From: Petrosia ficiformis
Taxonomy: Eukaryota > Porifera > Demospongiae > Haplosclerida > Petrosiidae
DNA: 64,000 bases
NCBI GenBank assembly: GCA_947044365.1
Contig: OX345638.1
Location: 4,786,201 to 4,850,200 of the forward strand
Direction: 5' to 3'
Shown: piece by piece, positions 36,101 to 47,599 of the stretch
How positions within the stretch are numbered: the first letter of the stretch is position 1
How the letters are laid out: every line of letters starts with the position of its first letter
Program-made: the position numbers and the translations under genes
The notes under the pieces: model-generated
Told to the model about the DNA's origin: nothing
Databases searched by the model: none
What the model saw: only the letters and a program-made list of their open reading frames with translations

Positions 36101-38358
36101 TGATATCCAGATAAAAGTCATCAACTGCTATTCTAATGATTGTTAAAGCAATTCCAAGCACTTGAGTTACTGGAGCAACTATTGGAAATGCTGCTTCTAC
36201 TATTGAAAGTGCAGCAAGTGTTACATCAAGAACAAGATGAGTGATTTTAAAACCTAGTGGTGTTGGACTGTTTTTGTCTGCTAAGTCTTTTATATCCTCT
36301 GCTATAGCATAAATGTCAAAAGCTATGCCAACGAATGGAATATTTCCAGCAAGTCTTCCCAGAACCTTTGCACCTGATTTTCCTGCTGCTTTAGCACCTA
36401 TTGCAGATAGTGACTTCATTGTTTTCTGAAGTCCGATGTTTTTAGCTGTCTTAGTTACCACATTCTCAAAAGCTCTCTTAGAAACTTTCTCAACAACATC
36501 ATTAATTTCCGTAAGTCCTCCAATAGAGTGAGCCACTTCAGCTGAAGAGAATATTGCTCTACCATGTTCTCCTTTAGAAAAATATTGACCAGTAGCAAGA
36601 ACACTGACAAACGTACCAAAACCGCCAAGGCCTCTTCCAGCTCTAGTAATCGCAGCTCCAGAGGAACCTTTAACTGAACGAGTTTCTTTGACATTTGCAA
36701 TTCGTTCCTTTGTAAAATCTGATGTTCCCAATTTATCAGCATCTACTTCTATTTGATGACTCTGCTTTCTCCCTTCCTCATTAATTAACTGTCTCAAAAT
36801 TAAGCATATTTCCTTTCCAATCAAATGAGTTCTCTACAAGTTTCAATCTACCACGAAATGGGCATGCAGCATTCCTTTTTCTACATGTTCCTGATGCAAT
36901 TGCACTAGTAGCAGCACTTGTAACAGCTGCTGTAGTAGCATCTGTAACTGAAGCTTTTTTAGCTTTTGGTGCATCATCATCATCAGATATTGGGCGGGCT
37001 CGTTTTCCAAATGTCTGATGTACTGCTTCACGTCCCGCCTTTGTACCACCTTTTTCGGACAGTATAAAAAAATAATCTATTGATTTTGCTTTGAATTCTG
37101 GCCTTTTTGGGTCAGAACTATCATGAATAATTCTGTGAAGAATGTCTCGGAAAATACTATCTGCTCCAGGAACACGACCAGCTGTTTTTATCTTATGTAC
37201 TTTTTGGATGTCTTCAAGACCAGTTATCCATTTGTTGTGTGCCACTTTAGTGACATCTCTGTACTCGTTAATATTATCAACAGTTCCATCAAGTAATGGA
37301 GGCAGGTTATCTCTAATCTTCTTTTCTGCAGCATTGTCATCTTTTCCTGCAGCAAGTTCTCTTGCTCCTTCAATTAGCTTGTCATATTGCTCGGGTTTAG
37401 GAAATTCACGTAAATTCTTTTTGGCCAGGGATCTAAGCTTTGTCTTGACTTGGCTATCTTTAGTTTTTGAAGTAATTGATTTCAATGCTGCTAAATATGA
37501 TGATGATGGAGACATTAATTTTGATATTTCCAACCTAAGTTTTTTACGTTTGGTAGCATCTGTTTCTTCACTATAAGCTTCCACTTTCTTCCGTAAATCA
37601 TCATATTCTTTGTCTGTTGAAAACGCATCATAATTGTATCTTTTTAAAAACACCTCCATCTCTTGCTTAAAAACTTTATCTTCTGAAAAGCTTTCAATTT
37701 CTGTCACATCTCGCATGACCCTTTTGAATTGATCATAGTATTCCTGTTGTGGTCTGGCAGCCTCAGCTACTTGACTAATCACCATCAGTGTTCGCATGTG
37801 TTTAGCAGTTGTGGCATCTAAACCTGTCCATGGTGTTTGTCCACTAAGTGTTTCTCGTGAAGAATCGAGCATCATTTTAGCAATGTTTGCATCTTTATAT
37901 CCATTATCTCTTATGTCCTTATACAGATCTTTGTATTCTACTAATTCACCTTTGAAAACCAAAATTTGGTTATTTTTGTCACGTTGCAAATGAAAAACAA
38001 AGTCTTCACCAGCTATTGGAACTTGAAACTGCACATGTTTCTTATCCGGTGCTAATACTGCCCAGTTTTGAAGCATGTAGAATATCTCAGTGAGTTTGTA
38101 GTTTCGAACTTCGGCTCCAGTGAGTTTATAAAAATCACCAGTAGTCTTCCCATCTCCATGTAAGTAAGTTGTTTTTTCTATACCGATGTTGTTGCCTTTT
38201 GCATCCTCTTTACCAACTAGATTATTCCATATAGTTTTGTACTTTTCTTGACGTTCAATTTCCGTATCATATAGAGCAAACATATCAAGAGTTGGAGCAG
38301 CATTGCTATGTTGAATAACAACACACAGCAGAACCGTTATTAGTACAATCTTCATCAT
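30176..38358 (-). pseudogene. Broken copy of the RTX/sushi secreted-protein gene (copy A)
   Basis: Paralogue of the intact gene at 54889-63127 and very similar over its whole length, with the same signal peptide, helical region, hydrophobic segment, RRKR site, RTX repeats, FN3, sushi modules and last exon behind a 58-bp intron (30654-30711, GT/AG). Compared with the intact copy it has: a 4-base insertion near 36785; a 2-base deletion near 35735; a 20-base deletion near 33323 in the RTX block; single-base deletions near 33263 and 33138; a 4-base insertion near 31397; and a net loss of 46 bases near 30250 in the last exon. Each shifts the frame, leaving segments 36781-38358, 35682-36824, 33314-35752, 31389-33026 and 30701-31531. 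It cannot make the full protein. Sequencing errors could explain single-base lesions but hardly the 20- and 46-base losses. Confidence 0.85.
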
Positions 38359-38740
38359 TAATGCAGGAGTTGTTATTGTGCCTTCGAATTGAAAGTGTGC
38401 AGCAGCTGATATGACATAATGCAAAAAAAAAGAAATGAAAGTTATTACAATTTGCAAACAAATGATCATTACGAAGGAATGCAAAAACTATTATTATATT
38501 ATATGCCAAACCTTCCTGTACACTATTGTCACTACTCATAGTTAGTTCATGTGTATGCCTTATAATTTTGGTTACAATAGTATTTTGATATTGATTGACT
38601 TGTATGTCATATATATTATATATATATATAATTTTATACCATGATGGAACAGCACTTCAACGGAAACTAGTTGACATATAAGTCATATACTCTCTAGGGT
38701 TGTATATTTCAGTTTGATTTTTGATAATTATACTCTCGAC
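38359..38740. repeat. Upstream region of copy A, duplicated at 63128-63515
   Basis: Bases just 5' of the copy A start are nearly identical to those 5' of copy C, through GTTAGTTCATGTGTA, TTATAATTTTGGTTACAATA, a short (TA)n and GATAATTATACTC, where similarity ends. A pyrimidine-rich tract before CAG about 40-50 bases upstream of the ATG could be the acceptor of a leader intron. A promoter is likely here but not delineated. Confidence 0.7.
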
Positions 38741-38749
38741 TTGCTTCCT

Positions 38750-38977
38750 TACAACAAGTAGTAGTTAAAATTTCACAAGGACAAGTATCGCTTGGGTTTC
38801 TGCTATTGTATTCTTCAAACCAATCATTCATTGTGCACTTACTATACTTCTCTGTGTTTTTAGGAACTGGTGTTCTGAAACATTCGAAAATCTTCCCTTC
38901 CCCTTTCTCAATATAGACAGCTTGTGTTTCTTCGATGGAACTGGATTAGGATCATCGTTCTCTTTCTTGTTCGACAT
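38750..38977 (-). pseudogene. Fragment of a KIAA1958/DUF3504-like protein (N-terminal type)
   Basis: From ATG 38977 the minus strand reads a Lys-rich start (KKHKLSILRKGKGRF) and then SNVSEHQFLKTQRSIVSAQ before a stop at 38828. Overlapping by one base, another frame continues MNDWFEEYNSRNPSDTCPCE. Together these resemble the N-terminal region of the KIAA1958/QRICH-like, tyrosine-recombinase-derived family common in sponges and cnidarians (recognised by eye, not searched). The frame break makes this a remnant. A GTAAGT at 38842 could alternatively be a splice donor. Confidence 0.4.
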
Positions 38978-38979
38978 AG

Positions 38980-39553
38980 CAAATATAAATCTACACAACG
39001 CTGTGGAGCATGCGCACAAGCTTGGTGAGGAGAAATTGGATATATACCTTGCAGGGGTGACATAACATATACATATATAATATATATATTTATTATGTAT
39101 CATTGTTTTGTTTTGTTTTCACCAATTAATAATTGTTTTAGATTACCAAACATTTCGGTAGTCCTTCTAAATGATGGCACTCACAGTGCAGACCATTGCC
39201 ACAAATAGAAACAAAAATGACTACCAAAAAGAAAATAATTGTAGGGTATACATGACTGCAATAATAATTGGTCATTTATGTGTGTGACTCTTATAACTAT
39301 TAACTTCAGATTGTTTAATGTAAACAAAAAAGTACTAATAAAAGTCAAGGATGAAGATTCTGCTTTCACGGTATCAACTGAAATACGACTGAGTGGCTGC
39401 TATCAACTGAACTCAATTCTTTTTTGCATTTAAAAAAGTATATGTGTATTTTATTTCTATAAGTCTTACGTTTATTTCTATAAGTCTAAGGTTTTCTATC
39501 TGTGTCTTCTTGGGCTCACCCAACAATAATTATTATGCATGCAACATTCTCTG
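38980..39553. other. Unannotated spacer
   Basis: AT-rich, with a TATATATATTTATTATG patch near 39080 and a short direct repeat TTTATTTCTATAAGTCT near 39450-39485. No gene recognised. Confidence 0.4.
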
Positions 39554-39568
39554 CTTGATAAAATCAAG

Positions 39569-40176
39569 AGTATATAATTGAGAGGGAGAGTATCGTGCTT
39601 ATAGCACAACCCTGTGAAAAGTGCTTGAGTTGAGAAGATGGTGAAAAGTACGTGCTAGACCACAAGGCGGTGCACAAAGCCCAAGCATATTTAATAATCA
39701 TGTGAATAGTAATACACTTACATATTGGAGCTTGAGAGAGATATTTTATACGAAGACAGTGATTTTGAGATCGACAGGGACGATGAAGCTGATTTGGAGC
39801 AGTCCAAGCTACCTTACCACACAAAGTGAAATCCAACTATCCCTTGATCGCCAGATTCCTTCGCAAATTTCTGGAGAGATGCCGCAAATCCTGAAGTTTT
39901 AAGAACCTTCAACAGTGGAATATCACCTTCCCTAATTGTAGAACCAGCAACACGACTTGATAAAAGAGGCGAATGCTACACAGATGGGATCCGTGATGGT
40001 GTGTTTGCTGCATCATCCATCTTTGTTTACAATGTGGTCACATAACACCTCAACGGCTACTTCACACTTGATAATTACGTTGTGAAAATTATTATAAAGT
40101 TCAAGTACTTTTCGCAGGGTTGTGCTACACGCTTATACGGAAGTGCAATACTCTCCCTCTCTTTCTATTATATACT
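39569..40176. mobile_element. TIR element flanked by a 15-bp direct repeat
   Basis: Left arm AGTATATAATTGAGAGGGAG then AGTATCGTGCTTATAGCACA, ACCCTGTGAAAAGTGCTTGA. Right arm on the minus strand AGTATATAATAGAAAGAGAG then GGAGAGTATTGCAC, GTAGCACAACCCTGCGAAAA. The arms match over about 70 bases with small gaps. CTTGATAAAATCAAG stands in the same orientation immediately outside both ends (39554-39568 and 40177-40191). The interior codes for nothing recognisable. The length of the direct repeat is unusual for cut-and-paste elements. Confidence 0.75.
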
Positions 40177-40191
40177 CTTGATAAAATCAAG

Positions 40192-41850
40192 GTGAAAATG
40201 TAAACAGCTTGACCACTTGCTATGGTCTAAAGTTTCAAAAAATAAACATTATTATGGCCCGCAGGCTTTTTCCAAACTATTTATGTTATGTAACATATGT
40301 GCTGAATGTAATTCATGGACTTATACTTGGTCAGTTAATGAGCATGGCACATAATATAGCACTCGAGACTAGAAAAAAGCTTACAATTACATATACACTG
40401 AAACTAGGAGCTCTTAATTCAACTCAACATATTACTAAATTTCTACAAAAAACTTAAAACTTAAAAAGAGCCCATGATCAAAGTAATAGGGCTCCTGTGT
40501 GTCAGCCCATGAAAATGTCAGCCATGCACGTTACTTGTTTGCTATTATTTGAGCCTGTAATGTTGGAAATCGATGTTTACTTTTAAAAACTGAAATACTA
40601 GGCAAAATTAGTCTTGTGCCCAGGCACCCACGAATTCTTGGGAATGTACATTCATGGGTGGAGGTATGTGTCATTGATGCGTATCTGCTCTAGTAAGAGT
40701 ATAAATGTTTATGCTCAGGATTTTATTATTGGGAGTGATGTTGTATTCAACAACCAAAAAAAGGAGATGTGTTGAATCATTTGGAACAAAATCTAGCAGT
40801 GGAAGTAGGATGTCTGCCCCCAGTGCCATTTGTTCGAACGGTTAGGAACCAGAGGCTTCACCCGAGTCGAAACTTCGTTGCTGTCTAAGTCCAAGCTAGT
40901 AGTAGAAGTCCAACCATTAGGTCTATACTGTCCAGAAGTAGTTGAACTGCATGCTGCCTGATCATGGGTGCTTCTTGAGGCGTGGCCCTGGCCACCTGTG
41001 GACACCACCTGGCAATGCCACTGTTTGGCCCGTTATCATTTACAAGCAGTTGTGCTGATGAAGAAACAAAACCTCTTTATGTAGCTGTAACTATATTATT
41101 ATATAAATATGTTTGCAAGCTGCTGTCCAGTTTAGTTCCATAATAGTTAATTGAAATTATTAGTCTTTTTTGAACAACTAATAGCTAAAAAGTTTACTCA
41201 ATGCTGATAATTACACAACTAAAGTGCCAACCATTACTTTTACAACATTCGTACTATGATTCATGGCTTAATATTAATTTTTAATTTATGGAATTCAATT
41301 GTGTGGGTTGTTGTGAAAAATAAAACACAACAGAAGACTTATTTTCTTACTCCTAACTGCAAAAGTCTGGGTAAACCAGTGGCTCAAAGAAGTTCAATGA
41401 ATTTGGCTGCATTGAAAATTTGGCGCTTTGGTCAAATATATTATAGCTTTTGGCGTTAATTAAGGTGTAATCTTAGATAGTAAAGGAAAGGAATTGGAAA
41501 CTCAACAAAAAACCCTGGCTCCTACATGAATCTATGCAGGGCCAATCAAAATCAATGTAGTCACGCTTCATCACAACAAGAGATGGAGGCAATGAACTAT
41601 TTGGAAAAGCATTCATTATATCTGAAGCAACACCAAAGATTGGTATAAAGTCAAAGCAGCTACATATAATTAACACTAATAAGACAAGATCAAAACGTAC
41701 TCGTTCACAGTTTCTGTTTCAAACTTTGTTGACTCCGAGGATAGTGACCATGTGAACCCAAGGATGGTCTGTACTCTGTTGGAGAGCCAGTTGGAAATGA
41801 ACATATCATCAGCTATCATCAGACATCATCGTGGATAACAGAGTGCTCTG
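40192..41850. other. Unannotated region
   Basis: Contains small frames on both strands (40209-40457 +, 40793-41008 -, 41256-41459 +, 41473-41676 -) with no family I recognise and no supporting splice pattern. A GAGCCC...GGGCTC inverted pair lies at 40470-40494. I would not call a gene here. Confidence 0.4.
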
Positions 41851-41859
41851 CTCTATAGC

Positions 41860-42370
41860 TAGTCTTGTAAGCCAGACCCAGGCTTAAAGCAGGAAAGGGT
41901 CTGGACACACCCTTTACATCAACTTGTTCCTGGCACTCTGTACATTGCGCCACAATCAAATAGCAGAATGTCACGAAACGAAATAGAACAGCAGACCCAC
42001 AAAATTAACATGGATCTGTTGATGATAGAAGCAGCAGGGAGATGTTTAGGATTTAAGAGACAAAGCAGAAGGAAGATACCGCAGAATTTGTTAGTAGGAA
42101 AGATGTTTTCATTTTACTCCTAACTAAACTCACTGTTCATATTTGGTCAGCTAAGAGGAATATTGGAAGTGTAGTCGTAGTTGTGTCACCCTTAATCACG
42201 CTTAGATTGGAAGCTGCATTTTTAGTGTTCGATTTGTTTGCTGATGCAATTGCCAACTGACTGACGCGATAATGTTCATCACAATAATTGAATTCCTGTT
42301 GTACAAGCTGATGTAAACGCTGTATCCAGACCCTTCCTCGCTTTAGGGTTGGGTCTGGCTTGCGAGACTA
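41860..42370. mobile_element. MITE with perfect 9-bp target duplication
   Basis: Left end TAGTCTTGTAAGCCAGACCC and right end (minus strand) TAGTCTCGCAAGCCAGACCC begin arms of about 45 bases that continue to AGGGTCTGGA. CTCTATAGC is duplicated at 41851-41859 and 42371-42379. A 9-bp duplication with long TIRs is characteristic of Mutator-like elements (family knowledge). The interior has no transposase. Confidence 0.8.
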
Positions 42371-42379
42371 CTCTATAGC

Positions 42380-43175
42380 CTCTATCCATTACTCGTAATT
42401 TTGTCACATGATAGTTTGCTGTCTTGTAAGAAAGGTTCATATGCGACGCGAAACTATGGCATTCAAATGCGAAATACGGCCATATTAGATTCATTATACT
42501 AATAATTAGAGAAATGTTAATTAAAACAAGATAGCATTAAGAAGAGAGTCTTCTATTATTACTTATGGCCTAACTGATGATTTAGTCCAATTCACTGATT
42601 GTTCTTCCACTACTGTTCCACTATTTATCTAATTACAGCCAGCAACATAAGCAGAATAGGTACAGAAACGTTCTAATATTTAGATTATGCTTACACAGAG
42701 GTACAGTAGCTTCGTCTTTGGGCCCATGAAGACCAGACCTTTTTAATCCCTTGTATAATTTATTGCTGTTTGCTAGAATTCACATTTGAAACAATACCCA
42801 GGCATTCCCATGCCTGCAGGTGCACATATGACAACTACTATAAATACCTGATTTGTTATCTTGCAACTTGTCATACACACTTGGTAACATAGTAATTTTT
42901 CCTATCCTGTTGGTAAGACCGCAAACAATCACTTCCTTGTCTTTCAAACCCTTATTGCCTGAGATCATGCACACATTAAAACATCCTTGGCTGATTTTTC
43001 CATTACTATACCGTGGTTTCGCATCTGTCGATACGTCACTACCTGCTACTGCAGAATTTTCGCAGCAGTACAAAATGGTTAATGACAAGATACTAGACCA
43101 TTCTTCCTCCAAGCATCATTCAAAAAAATGAAAAAAGCAGAATAATGATAACAATCTTTAAAAAATTATCTAACA
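42380..43175. other. Unannotated region
   Basis: Overlapping frames at 42780-43112 (-) and 42853-43131 (+) each exceed 90 codons, but neither resembles a known domain. At most one could be coding and I cannot choose between them. Confidence 0.35.
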
Positions 43176-43184
43176 TGTAGAAAT

Positions 43185-43390
43185 ATCAAAACACAAAAAG
43201 TACACGAACAGGATTGAGATTATACCTTAGCAACAAAATTAAAATACCTTTTTTATAACAACATACCCTTTTTTATGTTTTCATAGCTGTACTTATGTAG
43301 GGTTGTTGTTGTATGGAAGTGGTTACTAATTTTTGCTAAGATACCATCCCAATCTTATTTATGTACTTTTTCGGTTTTGATATCCCAACA
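43185..43390. mobile_element. Small inverted-repeat element
   Basis: AATATCAAAACACAAAAAGT, GGATTGAGATTATACCTTAG at the left pairs with CTAAGATACCATCCCAATC, ACTTTTTCGGTTTTGATATC at the right. Related sequence (GATATCAAAATTGAAACAG, CCACTTCCATATAACAACCC, TACATAAGTATAG) recurs at about 47985-48085. Confidence 0.6.
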
Positions 43391-43954
43391 TTTTACTATT
43401 TTTTAAACATATATAATTAAATACAATCCAAACTTTTCACTAAACCAATAATTGTGGGGCTCATTCCAATAAAAGTTATGCATATATAAATTGCTATATT
43501 CTAATCTCAGGGATTTGGTACATGCAGATAATTCAGTTCCACAAAAGAGAATAACTAAACTGAATACACAATATACTATTGATGAATAATATCAAACATT
43601 TACTATATATAACATTTCTTTACCACTTTGTGTGGTGCACTTCAGGGCAGGGATACTTGTTTCTCTAAAGAATGATTTAGTCTCAGTATACGTTGGAAAC
43701 CTTTAATAATCTTTGCTTTAAGAGAAACCAGGTTTAGGTACTGGTCTGATATTCGAGCAATTTTGTCCTGTTTATATACACAACCATGCAGCTAGTGATA
43801 CAGACACTTCCATGAAGATGAAATAGATATCTGTTCTCTAACTAATTAAAACAATTGAATACTATTGATAGGTTGCTTAGTGATGACGTGCATGGACATA
43901 TTTCTATATTTGGTAACCATGTTCTGATGATAACTGGTGTGTGTATGTAACTTG

Positions 43955-44450
43955 TAGCATGAACATTAATTTGAGAAGGTCAAAATGTTTTCGTACAGTA
44001 CCTGGTAAATGTTTTATTGATGTAGAGCATGATGCGTACATCAATCAGCTATAGGAAGAGAAGCAAAGACAATGATTCTTTGTGAATAGGAATGACCTTG
44101 TAAATGTGTACATTCTTTTCAATTACTATAATATTATTGATCATATATAATAACTGTTAGTATATTAGATGTTTATGTCAAAAACTGCTTCAATAGATCT
44201 TCACAGAAGATACAGCAAATTTTATATAATGATTATTACTATACTTTCATTTGTCAACAACAATAATATGTTGGAAACCATTGGTGAATAGAAATGAGAT
44301 TTCAAATACACAAATACAAATCATAAAGCATTCGATCAAAGCTTTGATGAACTCGATGTGTATGCATGGTAGGCTTTGAGCTCCTCCATATGAGTGAAAA
44401 TGAGAACATTAAGTGAGGAATGGGAAATGTTTTGCAATTCCTTGTTTACA
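43955..44450. repeat. Direct duplication, copy 1 (copy 2 at 45754-46200)
   Basis: GTAGCATGAACATTAATTTG, GGTCAAAATGTTTTCGTACA, GTACCTGGTAAATGTTTTAT, ACAATGATTCTTTGTGAATA and ATAAAGCATTCGATCAAAGC recur in the same order about 1.8 kb downstream with modest divergence. No protein-coding content. Confidence 0.8.
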
Positions 44451-44869
44451 AATACATGCAATTGGGCACATGTTTTCCCCAACACACTTGAATGAAAAAT
44501 GTTTTGAATTCCTTCCAAATTATAATGTAACAGTGTTGACATACAGATTGGCACAAAGAATCTCTTTAAATATAAATGATCAAAAAAAAGGAGGATCATC
44601 GTCCTTGAATGTACTCATACTTACACACTGACAAAATGAAATTATATCTTCATTATGAAATGTTTATCATTAATCTTCGTGATAATTAATTGCCTGCATC
44701 TCCCTATATATAAGTTAACCAGGACACCATGAGACCCTCCAAACTATGAGCACTATAATGATAAACAGTTGACTACATATATAAGCAATGTATGTTTGTA
44801 GTGTACAAATCATGACAAGTAGGCTGCATTACCTATATATATTGGCAGATAGTGAGTATGTATATGATA

Positions 44870-45140
44870 GAATGAGGTCTATATATTGTATATAAACCTA
44901 AAGAGGAGGTCTATATAATCCTGTCTGACCACTCTGTATACATTATGCAGGAGATGTCACCATCATGCAATATATTGTATAATTATAGTATACTGTATTA
45001 TACTGAATATAGCACCTTCTTTTTGTGTCCTCAGATTTGATATAGCCCTTGCAGGCTTGAGCTATATCACATTTCCAGACACAAAACTAAGGTCCTATGT
45101 TTTGTATAGGACCTATTAGCATACTTTATAATATACATAT
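44870..45140. repeat. Dispersed palindromic repeat (GGTCCTATA / GGTGACATC), copy 2
   Basis: Shares GAGGTCTATATA, GCAGGAGATGTCACCATCAT, TATAGGACCTATTAGCATAC with 19645-19845 in the YAP intron. Confidence 0.6.
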
Positions 45141-45354
45141 ACCCAACATCTTTCATACATTGGAACCTTAAAAAAAAAACCAAGTTTAACTTTTTTTCTT
45201 GTTTATATACTCACCAGCTATGGGACACAGACGGCTGCATGTAGATACTTTGATAGCTGTATATACTCTCACCAACTGAGAATGTTTAATTACTATTCAT
45301 TAGTTACTTGAGGATGACATACGTAAAGACACTGGTAAAAATAAGATGCTTGTA

Positions 45355-45752
45355 CACTGCAAAAATAAAATTGTTAAAATAACGCATTTATTGGTTAGTA
45401 TAGTAGCAAGGAATAGTGTAAATTGTAATTTTAATTAGAATAATGGAAATTGTAATTTAATTGGTCATGTAGGTTGTGCATGTAATTATAATCTAATAAT
45501 TGTAATTTCAATATCCTTATGCTGTCCAATAGATGTACAAAAAAGTAGAATAAGTATTTAATTGAGTCATTGTAGGTTTACAAACCTTCTTTGTGCATCT
45601 AATATGAGATATTAGGCATGATAATTGATTGTAATTGGTACATATATCTCTGATGTATTTTAATATAAATAATATAATTAGTACAAAGTAGCTATATTTG
45701 CAACTGTACCAACCAATAAATTTGTTATTTTAACAATTCTATTTTTGCAGTG
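45355..45752. mobile_element. TIR element with TA target duplication
   Basis: Left end CACTGCAAAAATAAAATTGT then TAAAATAACGCATTTATTGG. Right end on the minus strand CACTGCAAAAATAGAATTGT then TAAAATAACAAATTTATTGG. TA flanks both ends (45353-45354, 45753-45754). It abuts the left edge of the second copy of the 43955 duplication. At 398 bases it has no transposase. TA duplication suggests a Tc1/mariner-type or other TA-targeting mobiliser (inference). Confidence 0.8.
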
Positions 45753-45753
45753 T

Positions 45754-46200
45754 AGCATGAACATTAAATTGAAAAGGTCAAAATGTTTTCGTACAGTACC
45801 TGGTGAATGTTTTATTGATGTAGAACATGATGTGTTCATCAATCATCTACAGAAAGAGAAATAAAAACAATGATTCTTTGTGAATAATAATGACCTGGAA
45901 AATGCATGTTTACATTCTTTTGTTTCATTTATAGTGCTCATCATTATACCTATGCAACTTATGTAAATAAACATGCAGTTTGAACTATTATTAATAGACC
46001 TTCACAGTTGGATGCTTTTTTTTACTACAGTTTCACTTATCAACAATAATATGTTTGAAACAATCAGTGAATAGAAATGAGATTTCAACCACACAAAATA
46101 CAGATCATAAAGCATTCGATCAAAGCTCAATGTTTACTGTAGTTTTTGAGTTCCTTCATATAAGTGGAAATGGAAATAAGGGGTGATAGCAGGTCTTTTG
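45754..46200. repeat. Direct duplication, copy 2 (copy 1 at 43955-44450)
   Basis: Same landmark series as copy 1, beginning GTAGCATGAACATTAAATTG immediately after the TIR element. Confidence 0.8.
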
Positions 46201-46499
46201 CAATTCTTTGTTTCCTGAAAATAAAAACACTCCATTCATGATCAGTTGAATATAAGGAGTTTATCATGAAGCTGTGGAATAATGATAACTCTTTGCTTAT
46301 AAACAGTTTGGCAAACTTTCACCCCAAAACACCTGAATGAGGATAATAACGAGCACTGTCGGGACGGGACCCTCGCCTACATGGCAAAGTAATATTACCT
46401 GTGTAAAACAAACAATCATGAATTATTTATATATAAACATATATAATACAGCAAAAGATTATATATAAACATATACAATACAGCAAAAGATTATGATTT

Positions 46500-46876
46500 T
46501 TAAATGTTTTTAATTATTACTGTATGCTGCTAGCTAACTTACCAGTAAAAAGTGTAAAAAGTTACTAGCTAACTTACCAGTAAAAGGTGAATGCTTCCCA
46601 TTGTAAATGTTAATGGTAAAATGTGTCACTGCCCATTCTCGTTATCAATCAATGTCAGTTATACATACATTCATGTAGGTATAATGAATTTATACTGTGT
46701 GTTAACTCAACAGGTTGAAACAGTGAACATCGACTTTGTTCAAATTTAAACCCTAACGACACAAATTACGGTGAATCTGTGCCGCTAGATCCTGTTGTTC
46801 GGTGATCTTGCCTCTTAAAGAGTTTAATGTTTATGTTGCTAGGCAACAAACATTTGTAACAATTAAAAACATTTAA
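46500..46876. mobile_element. ~377-bp repeat with TTAA-type ends, copy 1
   Basis: Starts TTAAATGTTTTTAATT and ends AATTAAAAACATTTAA, a 16-bp perfect terminal inversion with TTAA at each extremity. Inside are two copies of TAGCTAACTTACCAGTAAAA and, near the right end, GTTGCTAGGCAAC. An almost identical inverted copy lies at 47600-47960. TTAA targeting is typical of piggyBac and Kolobok elements (family knowledge); no transposase is present in the repeat itself. Confidence 0.7.
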
Positions 46877-46926
46877 AAAACGTGAAAAGATTATGATTAT
46901 GTACATATCCTAGGGAAAACACTGCT

Positions 46927-47373
46927 ATGGTCTCTTTAGTTAATATTACTGTAACTATGGCCACTGCTGATCTATGTAGATCCATTGAAGCAGTTATAGA
47001 CTTCAACAACGCTGCTGGAAGTGATGACAGTGCCTTGGAAGTTGTTTTAGGAACTAAATGTATTATATCCAGGAAAATGAGGTTCAATACAACAAACGTA
47101 GTTCAGCTGCTTGTCTTGGTGTTAGGTCAACAAGAAAACACTCACGTACTAATGCAAACGAAGTTTTGGAAAATGAAGTACTTGAAGTATTTGGAAAACT
47201 GCATGGATAGATTAAAACTAGCACCTCTTCATCCTATGCAATTTCAAGCTGTCTTTTTTTACATTACAGCCCCCACAGAGGATATGATTTCATCTAGCAA
47301 ATCTACTCTTCTGGCTGATGAAGAAAATGCTATAAGCTATCTATGTGGCCATGAAATTGTTCAAACATATTGA
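46927..47373 (+). CDS. Uncharacterised 148-residue frame between inverted repeats
   Basis: An uninterrupted frame from an ATG at 46927 lies between the two inverted copies of the 377-bp repeat. I do not recognise a domain. Composition is protein-like, with mixed hydrophobic and charged residues and no low complexity. Near the C-terminus DEENAISYLCGHEIVQ faintly recalls the conserved core of some DNA transposases, but this is only an impression. A minus-strand frame over its first half is a shadow. It could be a piece of a transposase, a single-exon gene, or chance. Confidence 0.35.
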   Translation: MVSLVNITVTMATADLCRSIEAVIDFNNAAGSDDSALEVVLGTKCIISRKMRFNTTNVVQLLVLVLGQQENTHVLMQTKFWKMKYLKYLENCMDRLKLAPLHPMQFQAVFFYITAPTEDMISSSKSTLLADEENAISYLCGHEIVQTY

Positions 47374-47599
47374 CAATTGTGAAAACAATAACACAGTTCA
47401 GTATAATAAATACAATCACCCATGTTCATATAAACTTGCCTCATTTATTAGCTTTGATTACATCCTAAACTTTAAACTTGTATTTGGTTGGTAAAATGTT
47501 TTTGTAGCATTTCACGAAACACACCTCTGACCACCATAATTATATAACCTTTTTGTTTCATTTAACTATAATCCAACTATGTACTGAGAAGTCCCCTTG

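Noticed and set aside
42780..43131. Protein-coding gene on one of two overlapping antisense frames
   Set aside because: Both strands are open over the same stretch and neither shows a domain, signal peptide or splice pattern.
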